Shown here piece after piece: positions 29,029 to 36,978 of a stretch of DNA of 64,000 nt; position 1 is the stretch's first letter; each line of letters starts with the position of its first letter. A program made the translations under genes and the position numbers. The stretch spans positions 339,790 to 403,789 of the forward strand of contig JADKJI010000063.1 in assembly GCA_016721085.1 (NCBI GenBank). Reading direction: 5' to 3'. The notes below the pieces were generated by a model. That model did no database searches. It was not told where the DNA came from and saw only the letters and a program-made list of their open reading frames with translations. This DNA comes from Chitinophagaceae bacterium (GTDB lineage Bacteria; Bacteroidota; Bacteroidia; Chitinophagales; Chitinophagaceae).

Positions 29029-30063
29029 ATGAAAATACTTTATTCAGTTCAGGCAACAGGAAATGGGCATATAAGTCGCGCTATGGAATTGCTGCCATTT
29101 CTAAAGAACTATGGAAACGTTGATATATTTCTTAGTGGTGCCAATAGTACACTTGCTTTAGATGGAACTGTGAAATACCGAAGCAAAGGGCTCAGTCTTT
29201 TTTATACCTGCTCCGGCACTCTCAGTTATAAGAAAATGTTTAAGAACATCGATCCGTTAAAGATGTTCAAAGAAGTGAGGGATTTGCCTGTAGAAAACTA
29301 CGATCTTGTAATAAATGATTTTGAATGCATTACGGCCATGGCCTGTGCCAGGAAAAAAGTGCCATCAGTTAATTTTGGACATCAGGCGAGTTTCCTTTCC
29401 GACAAAACACCGCGACCAGAAAAAACAAGCAAGATGGGTGAATGGATTCTAAAGAACTATGCAAAAGCGACACAATACATCGGACTTCATTTTCAGTCGT
29501 ACGACAATTTCATCTTCTCCCCTGTCATCAAATCAGAAATTCTAAAAGCGGATGCAAAGGATAAGGGGCACATCACTGTTTATCTTCCTTCTTATTGCGA
29601 TGAAGTACTGAAACAACACTTACTACCATTTTCCGATTTCCAGTTTGAAGTATTTTCACATCAGAAAAAAGAAAGATCCAGAGAAGGAAACATTCAATAC
29701 ATACCTGTAACCAAAGCCGACTTCAACGAGAGCCTTATCAACTGTCATGGTATAATAACTGGTGGTGGATTTGAAACTCCAGCAGAAGCCATTTATCTGA
29801 AGAAAAAATTATTGGCAATCCCAATCCAGGGACAATACGAACAGCAATGTAATGGGGCTGCCTTAAAACTATTAGGGGTTCCTGTATTGGATAAACTCGA
29901 TGACAACTTCCCGGATCACTTCAATCATTGGATGAATGAAGCAAAAGCCCCTTCAGTAACCTACGATTACTCCACCGAAGCCATCATCAACATCCTTATG
30001 TGCCGCTGCACCCGAATTGGGCAGCAGTTGGATTTTAATTATCCTAACCTGGTTTTTAATTAA
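29029..30063 (+). CDS. Glycosyltransferase (GT28/MurG-like fold)
   Basis: The 344 residues begin MKILYSVQATGNGHISRAME, the G-N-G-H loop of GT-B enzymes related to MurG, MGDG synthases and the archaeal MJ1255 group. The donor-binding C-terminal half has ITGGGFETPAEAIYLKKKLL and IPIQGQYEQQCN, the usual nucleotide-sugar site. It starts 2 bp after the plcP-like gene, so the two are coupled. PlcP releases diacylglycerol; a diacylglycerol glucosyl- or galactosyl-transferase next door would complete the replacement of phospholipid by glycolipid. The acceptor and sugar are inferred only from this pairing. Confidence 0.75.
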   Translation: MKILYSVQATGNGHISRAMELLPFLKNYGNVDIFLSGANSTLALDGTVKYRSKGLSLFYTCSGTLSYKKMFKNIDPLKMFKEVRDLPVENYDLVINDFECITAMACARKKVPSVNFGHQASFLSDKTPRPEKTSKMGEWILKNYAKATQYIGLHFQSYDNFIFSPVIKSEILKADAKDKGHITVYLPSYCDEVLKQHLLPFSDFQFEVFSHQKKERSREGNIQYIPVTKADFNESLINCHGIITGGGFETPAEAIYLKKKLLAIPIQGQYEQQCNGAALKLLGVPVLDKLDDNFPDHFNHWMNEAKAPSVTYDYSTEAIINILMCRCTRIGQQLDFNYPNLVFN

Positions 30064-30088
30064 GGAAAGTTGTAGGTTTTAATTTTCC

Positions 30089-30144
30089 ACCGCAGAGACG
30101 CGGAGACGCAGTGTGTATTCCTCTGCGTCTCCGCGTCTCTGCGG
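30089..30144. repeat. Palindrome of the CCGCAGAGACGC family
   Basis: A perfect 23-bp stem begins ACCGCAGAGACGCGGAGACG and returns at 30122-30144 around a 10-base loop. It belongs to the dispersed family also seen at 2361-2380, 30389, 50569, 55433, 58245 and 60211. Confidence 0.85.
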
Positions 30145-30200
30145 TAAAATGCATTCGAAAAAAATATCTTACCGCCTTCCCGGTTATCAACCTTTACACA

Positions 30201-30230
30201 TAAAAAAACCGCCCAGTAGAAACCAGGCGG
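30201..30230 (-). terminator. Orphan minus-strand terminator
   Basis: Stem CCGCC / GGCGG with a run of seven T on the minus strand. No gene on the minus strand ends here: the lipoprotein transcript has its own terminator at 30497. It may be a duplicated relic (see the 300-bp repeat), or it may end a small RNA starting near 30340. Confidence 0.5.
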
Positions 30231-30388
30231 GGACAGTCACATGAGAAAAATGCTCTTTTACATAACCAAAAACGGTAACTAACTAACTCGATTTGTCTAT
30301 GAGGCAGCAAGTTGCTGTTTATATGTTACATGAATATTAATGGCTATTACGGAAAGGTTAAGAATAGTTATAAGTTGAAAGTTTTTTA

Positions 30389-30524
30389 ACCGCAGAGACG
30401 CGGAGGCGCAGAGGAATACACATTGCGTCTCCGCGTCTCTGCGGTGAAATGCATTCGAAAAAATATCTTCCCGCCTTACCGGTTATCCCCTCAACACAAA
30501 AAAAACCGCTCCATACAGAGCGGC
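30389..30524 (-). terminator. Second palindrome copy and lipoprotein terminator
   Basis: Exactly 300 bp from the first copy, the CCGCAGAGACGC palindrome recurs (30389-30444). It is followed by the same tail (AAATGCATTCGAAAAAATAT, then a CCGCCTT...CCGGTTATC block) up to a run of A. The terminator stem CCGCTC / GAGCGG at 30506-30523, with nine T on the minus strand, lies 32 bp beyond the lipoprotein stop. Confidence 0.8.
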
Positions 30525-30554
30525 TTTTCAATTCAATAGAACAAGGCTATTATA

Positions 30555-32015
30555 TTAGTTGATTCCGAAACGAGTCCAACCTTTCCACCAAGTTGCTTCA
30601 GGACCAGCAGGAGCAATAGCTCCACGGAATGTAACATTGGTAAAGAAGCCTCCAGCTAATTTAGCATCTGTAAAGCTGGCGCCATTCAATATTTTTTGAT
30701 TACCATTACTACCAGCGAATGGAGTAGGATCTGGAGCGAAGTAGTTAAATGGTTGAATCAGTTTTGCATCAGTATTATTTACAAGAATATCATTACCGTT
30801 ATACGCTGTAGTAAACCAGCTTAAAATACTTGCATCAGATGCACCAGTTGGAGCACTTGCACTAACACTATATTTCAAATTGATAGTGTTACCAGCAATT
30901 GTAGTGTTCCTGATACGTAAGGTACTATCGTTGATATTGAGGTCGGTTGGAGTACCTGTGCTTGCATCAATCAGGATTGCTTGTGGCCATCCCATAAAGA
31001 TTGAATTGTAAATAGAAAGAGCAGAGTTACGACGGATCTGTGCACCGGCACGATACAATGTATTACCAGCATTTGCTAATGTAGCACGTGGACCGATTGC
31101 AGTGATGTTACTGAAGATAGCTCCTGTTTTTGGAGTAGCTGTAGTACCACTTGCATTGTTATCGCTTTCAAAAGCTTCTGAGGTAGAGATATCCGCAATC
31201 AATGAATCGCGCAATACCAGACCGAACTGAACCCTACCGCTATAGCCGTTATCTGTATCGAAGTCATCATCCTGAGTTTTGTAAGCAATAAGGTATTTAC
31301 AGTTTACAGTACCACCAAACCACTCATAAGCATCATCCTTTGCATAGATAGTCTGGATATGGTCAATAGTAGTACCGCTTCCAACAGCAGCCATTGTCAA
31401 ACTATTGATTTCCTTATCGGGTTGGAAGGCATAACCTGCATATTCAATACGAATATAGCTTAATGTACCAGAGTTATCATTATCAACAGGAGCTGGTGCC
31501 ACTGCATCTCCAGAACCTGCTAAACCATCACCATTTGCATTATCGATTCCACCTTCAACCTGGTATAATCCATTAGTACCATTGAAGCTGGTATTGATTG
31601 AAGCTTTACCGCAGATTACGATACCACCCCAGTCACCAGATGCTGGATTGGGAGCAGCAGATGTAAATACGATTGGCTCAACGGCAGATCCTACTGCATT
31701 GATCTTAGAACCACGTGTGATGATAAGGGCAGCTACATCACTTCCACTGAAAGAACCTTTGATTACTGTTCCAGCTTCGATAGTCAGAGTATGATTACCT
31801 ACTATATATACTAATCCTTTCAGGATATAGGTGTTGGCTTTACGTAAAGTGGTATCAGCATTGATACGACCAGACAAAGTGATGGTTTGACCAGAGGTCC
31901 CTGTACCCGGCTGGGTAACTATGATCACTTCTTTTTCACCGTCCATTTCAATTTTACGGCAACCTGTTACGGCGATCGCTGCAAGGGCGGCTACATAGAG
32001 AACGTACTTTTTCAT
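30555..32015 (-). CDS. Beta-helix-like surface lipoprotein
   Basis: The 486 residues start with a lipoprotein signal, MKKYVLYVAALAAIAVTGCR, Cys at 19. The body is rich in Ser, Thr, Asn and Gly with repeats of NTTI, LTIEAGTVIKG, GDWGGIVICGKA and YIRIEYAGYAF, which resemble right-handed beta-helix or adhesin-like repeats. A WWKGWTRFG end closes the protein. It lies 23 bp after the TonB receptor gene and is surely co-transcribed. Such receptor-lipoprotein pairs act like SusCD without a SusD fold. Function unknown; a surface ligand-binding role, possibly for an organophosphate, is inferred from the Pho-box promoter of its operon. Confidence 0.75.
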   Translation of the reverse strand: MKKYVLYVAALAAIAVTGCRKIEMDGEKEVIIVTQPGTGTSGQTITLSGRINADTTLRKANTYILKGLVYIVGNHTLTIEAGTVIKGSFSGSDVAALIITRGSKINAVGSAVEPIVFTSAAPNPASGDWGGIVICGKASINTSFNGTNGLYQVEGGIDNANGDGLAGSGDAVAPAPVDNDNSGTLSYIRIEYAGYAFQPDKEINSLTMAAVGSGTTIDHIQTIYAKDDAYEWFGGTVNCKYLIAYKTQDDDFDTDNGYSGRVQFGLVLRDSLIADISTSEAFESDNNASGTTATPKTGAIFSNITAIGPRATLANAGNTLYRAGAQIRRNSALSIYNSIFMGWPQAILIDASTGTPTDLNINDSTLRIRNTTIAGNTINLKYSVSASAPTGASDASILSWFTTAYNGNDILVNNTDAKLIQPFNYFAPDPTPFAGSNGNQKILNGASFTDAKLAGGFFTNVTFRGAIAPAGPEATWWKGWTRFGIN

Positions 32016-32038
32016 TTCTGTATTTTTTATAAAAGTGT

Positions 32039-34822
32039 TTACAATGAATAACTGAATGTCAGACCGATGGTGGTTCCGAACCTTCTGGTGAACCTGTAAG
32101 CATCCTTCCCTTTCTGGAATTTGCTGTTATCGTCGGCATTCTGATAGAAATACTGTGTTTGATTCAGGATATCTGAAATATTTAATCGAATCTCTCCCTT
32201 CTTCTTGATAATCTTCTTTGCCACCTGGAAATCGAGGATAGAACGGGGAGCTTCATAAATGTCTGGAGAACCAGCACCTGAACTTAAGTCACCCACCAGA
32301 TAAATCCTTTCTCCGATTCGGTTAAACAAGATAGTTGCATTCAATCCTGCCTTCTCGAGATCATATAATAATCCGAAATTCATCAGATATGGTGATTGTC
32401 CTTGTAATGGACGATCTACATTAAATCCTTTGTCTGAAATACGGCTGTAGATATAAGCAGCATTTGCCTGAAGCGTAAAGTTTTTAAGCGCTGGAGCGAA
32501 ATCAAGTTTCTTACGGAGTTCCACTTCTGCACCATATGTTCTTGCTTTCTCCGGATTCTGGTAACTGAAAGTGCTGGCACCACCACTTCCTTCATTAAAA
32601 ATCTGCTCGATAGGCTTGTTGAAGTATTTATAGAATACACCTGCTGTAATAACTTCACCAGACCTTGGATACCATTCGTAACGGAAATCAAGATTGGAAA
32701 CCTTTGTCCTTTCCAGATTTGGATTTCCTTGAACAGAAGCATTCAATTCGAAATCATAGATGTTTAAGAAAGACAATTCACGAAGTTCTGGACGGATAAC
32801 TGTCTGTGAACCTGATAAACGAATATTGGTCTTTTGATTAAGCTTTAAAGTGGCATTTAAACCAGGAAGGAAATCTGTAACCTGTGTATGTGTGAATCGA
32901 GGATCCCATTTCTTTACACTGCCCACTAATTGATCATAATTCTCAACACGAAGACCCCAAACAACTCGTAATGCAGAAGACAGTTGGTTATCGAATTGGA
33001 GGAAACCTGCGTTAAGAATCGTATTGGCCAGATAGCGGAAGTTTCTTCCCTTAATAGCATCAAATCCTATCTTATCTCCTGTGCCATCACCGAAATTTTC
33101 CGGAGCGAAAACCTGATCAGCTGGCAATTGGCGCAAAGCATCATTATCACGAGCCAGATAGTTAGCGAAAAGTTTTGCATCATAAAGACGATCCTTTACC
33201 TGGAACATGTAACCAGCTTTCACAGTTTGTTTCTGGCCAAACATATTGAACGACTGTGAAAGATCACCACCTGCGGTATATATGTAATCACTCAAATCCT
33301 GATAAATACGGCTACCACTTTGTTGCGACAATGTATTTGATATAACCAGGCGGTAAGGATTAGTTGTATTCTGAGTTTGAGAATAGATGATTCTCCGCTG
33401 GTCAGGGATATGACCATCTAATATATTGAAAGCGCCATACCATTTAAACTTCACCGTTTTTGCAAGAGTATGTTCACCAGTCAATTGGCTTGTAAAAAAT
33501 GTATTCTGCTTGAATGTAAGTTCAGAACCTTTAATGTTTTCATCCCTGTTAAAATCAATACCCTGGCGACTGGTAACGAAATTGCTTGAATTTACATTGA
33601 TGATCGACTTCAGTGAAATGCGGTTATTGTTATTGATTTGAAGAGAAAGACTACCCAATGCTCCTACAGATACATCTTGTGCATATCTAGTATCGCTAAA
33701 ATCGTAATTGGTACTGAAGATAGAAGAAGAGAGGGAATTAGAACGGTTTACTAATTCAAGAATACGATTTGATTTATTGTACGTAATACCAACAGTTCCG
33801 CCGAATACTTTACCGAACAACTTAGTATTGAAGCCACCATTAACCTGGAAAGAAGCATTCAAAGGAGCTGAAATTGTAGTTGGTGCCCACGCATTCCTCA
33901 TTTCTTTACCAATAGCTGTTTTTTCAGCAGGTGTCAGTATATCGAATTCAGCTTTGCGGGTATATGAAGATGGAAGCGCTCTTGTACCATCATCAATTCC
34001 AAGGAAATCAAGCTTACCACCTTTATCATGATAAAAATCCTTTCCTACAGTTTGGGTATTGATACCTGTTCCTGCCTGGATATTGAAAAATCCTTTTGAA
34101 GGAATATCTTTTGTATTTACCTGAATCAATCCACCTGCCCACTCACCAGGATATTCTGGCACGAATGCTTTATTGATTACAATATTATCAATCATCGCAG
34201 CAGGAATAAGATCGAATGAGAAAGTCTTTCTGTCTGGCTCGGTGCTGGTAAGTAAGATACCATTGATCATGGCCTGATTATAACGATCGGCCAATCCACG
34301 AACAACAATGAACTTGCCTTCCTGAATACTTGCACCTGGTGTGCGTTTCAGAACCTCACTGGTATTCTTATCGGGTGAACGACGAATGCTTTCAGCAGAA
34401 ATTACTGAAGCAACAGTATTAGTATTTTTTTGGAAAGAAATTACTGAGGCAGCTGATTCTCTACGAGCGTTTGAGCGGTTAGCAGTAACTGTAACTGTCT
34501 CCAGATTCTTATTTACTACTTCAAGGGTGATATTCAGTTCATTAACCTTGCCTGCTGTTACCTCAACCTCTTCAACAGTCTTTGGAGTGTATCCCACTGC
34601 AGTGAAAGTCAACACATATTTTTTTCCTTCAGGGAGATTGATTGTAAATACGCCTTCTAAATTGGTGGTAGTACCTCCGGATATTCCTCCGATCTTAATA
34701 GAAACTCCATTTAAAGGTTCGTTCTTTGTATTAAGGACCTTTCCGGTAATCTTTCCATTCTGTGCAAACAGAACCACGTTCATCAAAACCAATGCTACTA
34801 ATAAGACTATCTTTTTGCTCAC
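32039..34822 (-). CDS. TonB-dependent receptor with carboxypeptidase-like domain
   Basis: Outer-membrane receptor, ~927 residues from a GTG at 34822 (signal peptide MSKKIVLLVALVLMNVVLFA). A TTG 8 codons upstream (34846) lies inside the -7 promoter element and cannot be the start. Then follow the CarboxypepD-like domain (ITGKVLNTKNEPLNGVSI), the plug with RTPGASIQEGKFIVVRGLAD, and a barrel ending GLTFSYSL. The family resembles receptors with the FSFDLIPAAMIDNIVINKA box. It has its own promoter with six 11-bp-spaced hexamers, the clearest operator of the window, and is cotranscribed with the beta-helix lipoprotein. It probably imports a phosphorus source; the ligand is unknown. Confidence 0.88.
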   Translation of the reverse strand: MSKKIVLLVALVLMNVVLFAQNGKITGKVLNTKNEPLNGVSIKIGGISGGTTTNLEGVFTINLPEGKKYVLTFTAVGYTPKTVEEVEVTAGKVNELNITLEVVNKNLETVTVTANRSNARRESAASVISFQKNTNTVASVISAESIRRSPDKNTSEVLKRTPGASIQEGKFIVVRGLADRYNQAMINGILLTSTEPDRKTFSFDLIPAAMIDNIVINKAFVPEYPGEWAGGLIQVNTKDIPSKGFFNIQAGTGINTQTVGKDFYHDKGGKLDFLGIDDGTRALPSSYTRKAEFDILTPAEKTAIGKEMRNAWAPTTISAPLNASFQVNGGFNTKLFGKVFGGTVGITYNKSNRILELVNRSNSLSSSIFSTNYDFSDTRYAQDVSVGALGSLSLQINNNNRISLKSIINVNSSNFVTSRQGIDFNRDENIKGSELTFKQNTFFTSQLTGEHTLAKTVKFKWYGAFNILDGHIPDQRRIIYSQTQNTTNPYRLVISNTLSQQSGSRIYQDLSDYIYTAGGDLSQSFNMFGQKQTVKAGYMFQVKDRLYDAKLFANYLARDNDALRQLPADQVFAPENFGDGTGDKIGFDAIKGRNFRYLANTILNAGFLQFDNQLSSALRVVWGLRVENYDQLVGSVKKWDPRFTHTQVTDFLPGLNATLKLNQKTNIRLSGSQTVIRPELRELSFLNIYDFELNASVQGNPNLERTKVSNLDFRYEWYPRSGEVITAGVFYKYFNKPIEQIFNEGSGGASTFSYQNPEKARTYGAEVELRKKLDFAPALKNFTLQANAAYIYSRISDKGFNVDRPLQGQSPYLMNFGLLYDLEKAGLNATILFNRIGERIYLVGDLSSGAGSPDIYEAPRSILDFQVAKKIIKKKGEIRLNISDILNQTQYFYQNADDNSKFQKGKDAYRFTRRFGTTIGLTFSYSL

Positions 34823-34843
34823 AACTAACTGTTTAATTGAGGG

Positions 34844-34921
34844 CAAAAGTAGCGTCGGTGTATTACCACCGTATTACGCGAGTGTTAACGAATTGTGTCG
34901 CCTATGTTACCGGAATGTTAC
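34844..34921 (-). promoter_or_regulatory. Six-fold 11-bp Pho-box array and -7 element (TonB receptor promoter)
   Basis: The -7 element TACTTTTG is at 34844-34851 (minus strand). Plus-strand hexamers TATTAC, TATTAC, TGTTAA, TGTGTC, TGTTAC and TGTTAC start at 34861, 34872, 34883, 34894, 34905 and 34916, every 11 bp without exception; the first is 10 bp from the -7 element. No -33 TTTG. It fills the whole 78-bp gap between the porin stop and the receptor. Confidence 0.7.
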
Positions 34922-34925
34922 CTGC

Positions 34926-36181
34926 CTAGAACCTGTACTGAAGACGGCAGGTGAAAATATTATCCTTAAGGTCTGTAGTATAACCAGTTAACTGCGTCTT
35001 TTCATTCTTCACTACATCATACCAGAAAATGATTTTTACATTCTCATTTATGTAGTGATTGTAACCAAAAGAATAAGTGGTGTATTTAATATTAGTAGCA
35101 TTTACTGATGTACCGGCTTTACCAATTTCATTACCAGCAACTTTTGTATTTGGATCGTACCAGTCTATCTTGAATCCCAATTGGTGATGCTGATTCACTA
35201 CATTCTGCAGCAAGTAAAAGAAGGCTCCATTGAAAGGTCTTATATAATAGGCCTCACCAGAAGCAAGTAGTGCAGCGGGCGTTTCGCTGGAAGCTGCGCT
35301 GGCAGTTTGGTTACCCCACCAATATTCCCCTCTTATTTCAGTTGCGCCATAAGAATGCTTCCATCTCAACTGGGCATCTACACCATAATATTTACGAGGA
35401 TCTTTCTTTCCTATATTAGTAAGATTGGAATCAATTACAAATGTCTTATTGCTACTTACTGTACCCATATGGTACTGATACTTGGTGTTTTGCAATATGC
35501 CACCATTTAAATAGGTATGAAATCTTTATAACTATCAAAATCACCAGGGGCATTAAGACCTTGCCCGTTAAAAATACCCGCATCTATCTTAAGATATCTC
35601 CATTTATCATTCTTCTTTCTTGATTCGAAGCTTATCATAGCTCCAAGGTCGCGTTCTGTTTTCATCAAAGTTTGAGACATCCTTCCTCTTTCTGGTGATT
35701 CCCTGTCGGCAGAACCCAGGTTCAACTCATAGCCGAAAGGACGTGCAAACACACCAGCAGTAAAAGCAAATTTCTGGTACTTATTGTCAAACAAACGTGC
35801 CCAAACATCTCTTACATTAACACCTCTTTCTGTTGCATCGAACTGGAAAACGAACTGCATGGTAGGTTGCTGAAGCTTATTGGAACGAACATAATCGACC
35901 CTTACCCTACTTCGCCTTAACATGAAGCGATTATTGGAATTTGCGCTGAAATCACCCCCATTAAAACTCTTAGAACCCTTTGATTCTACCACCTGAAATT
36001 GGGGTTGAATATAGCCACTCAATCTAAGGCGGTCGAAACGGCTATACAAATTGAGCATCCCCTTACCCATGTCGGTAGTGGTGTCAATCATGTCCATTAA
36101 GAACTGAGCTTCAGTCAGTTGCGAAAGAAGCAGCATCAATCCTACAAACAGGACTTTTCGAGTTGGTAACAATTTCTTCAT
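34926..36181 (-). pseudogene. OprO/OprP-like phosphate porin, frameshifted
   Basis: A ~418-residue outer-membrane channel in two frames. The first (start 36181, signal peptide ending LLSQLTEAQ) has the porin pattern LRLSGYIQPQFQVV, RFMLRRSRVRVDY, FVFQFDATERGVNVRD and FAFTAGVFARPFG, and breaks after SYKDFIP at about 35512. Adding one base in a T-run gives LNGGILQNTKYQYHM and the rest, to the terminal CRLQYRF. OprO and OprP are phosphate- or polyphosphate-selective trimers induced by phosphate limitation. The promoter has two in-phase 11-bp hexamers. It is divergent from the DUF47-pit operon. Confidence 0.8.
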
Positions 36182-36198
36182 AATAATTTAACCTTGCG

Positions 36199-36243
36199 CA
36201 AAGGTAAAAGGATGTATTAATGGTCATATTAAGAAATTGTTAC
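36199..36243 (-). promoter_or_regulatory. Candidate Pho box and -7 element of the porin promoter
   Basis: The -7 element TACCTTTG is at 36199-36206 (minus strand). Plus-strand TATTAA (36227) and TGTTAC (36238) are 11 bp apart; the nearer one is 21 bp from the -7 element, i.e. 10+11, the same phase as in the other three promoters. The repeat at +10 is not recognisable, so this is the weakest of the four. Confidence 0.5.
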
Positions 36244-36304
36244 CAATCTCCAGTTCATGTTCTTTGAGCCCGCAAAAGACAATCTTTGCGCAAATTATAC
36301 CACT

Positions 36305-36952
36305 ATGGGTCTTAGTTCAATCATGAAGATTTTTATGCCAAAAGACAGGGTGTTCTATACCTTGTTTGAAGAAGTGGCAGACAACGTTTCGGCGATGGGT
36401 AAAACATTGAAAGCCGTTGTAAATGAACCTGATTTCGATAAGCGTGCCGCCATCATAAGCAAAGTGGAAGATCTGGAGCATATGAATGATGAATTGACGC
36501 ACCGCATCTTTACTGAATTAGGCCGCAATTTCATTACTCCATTCGACAGGGAAGATATCCACTACCTGGCAACAGCATTGGATGATATTTGTGATTATAC
36601 TTTCTCTACCGCTAAGAAAATCAATTTCTATAAGATCAATCCAAACGATCCGGGCATCCAAAAGATGGCTGATATGATTGAACAAGGTTGTGACCTTATT
36701 AAGGTAGCAGTAAAAGAACTTCGTAATATGCGCAACATGCGCAATATCACCGATGCATTGGTAAAAGTAAACAGCATCGAAAACCAGGCCGATGATATCT
36801 TCGATATGAGTATCGATCGTCTTTTCGAAACAGAACCAGATGCAAAAGAAGTTATCAAGAAGCGTGAAATATATCAGGTAATGGAATTAGTTACCGATAA
36901 ATGTGAAGATGCTGCTAACGTGATAGAGTCAATCATTATTAAATATGCCTAA
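36305..36952 (+). CDS. DUF47 / PhoU-like protein, Pit partner
   Basis: All-helical 215-residue protein. Its pattern of paired helices with acidic metal-binding clusters (VEDLEHMNDELTHRIF, SIENQADDIFDMSIDRLFE, VTDKCEDAANVIESI) is that of DUF47 proteins, relatives of PhoU that sit beside Pit transporters and modulate phosphate flux. The ATG at 36305 is chosen over an upstream one at 36257, because AATCTTTG at 36281-36288 looks like the -7 element and would make the longer version untranscribed. The pit gene starts 26 bp downstream. No 11-bp hexamers are in phase with this promoter. Confidence 0.9.
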   Translation: MGLSSIMKIFMPKDRVFYTLFEEVADNVSAMGKTLKAVVNEPDFDKRAAIISKVEDLEHMNDELTHRIFTELGRNFITPFDREDIHYLATALDDICDYTFSTAKKINFYKINPNDPGIQKMADMIEQGCDLIKVAVKELRNMRNMRNITDALVKVNSIENQADDIFDMSIDRLFETEPDAKEVIKKREIYQVMELVTDKCEDAANVIESIIIKYA

Positions 36953-36978
36953 GCGATTATAAAATCAGCGATTCGGAT

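Noticed and set aside
34822..34846. TTG at 34846 as start of the TonB receptor
   Set aside because: It overlaps the TACTTTTG -7 element, so it would not be transcribed; GTG at 34822 gives a proper signal peptide.
36255..36288. Pho box before the DUF47-pit operon
   Set aside because: No hexamers in phase with its -7 element; the operon is probably not under the same operator.
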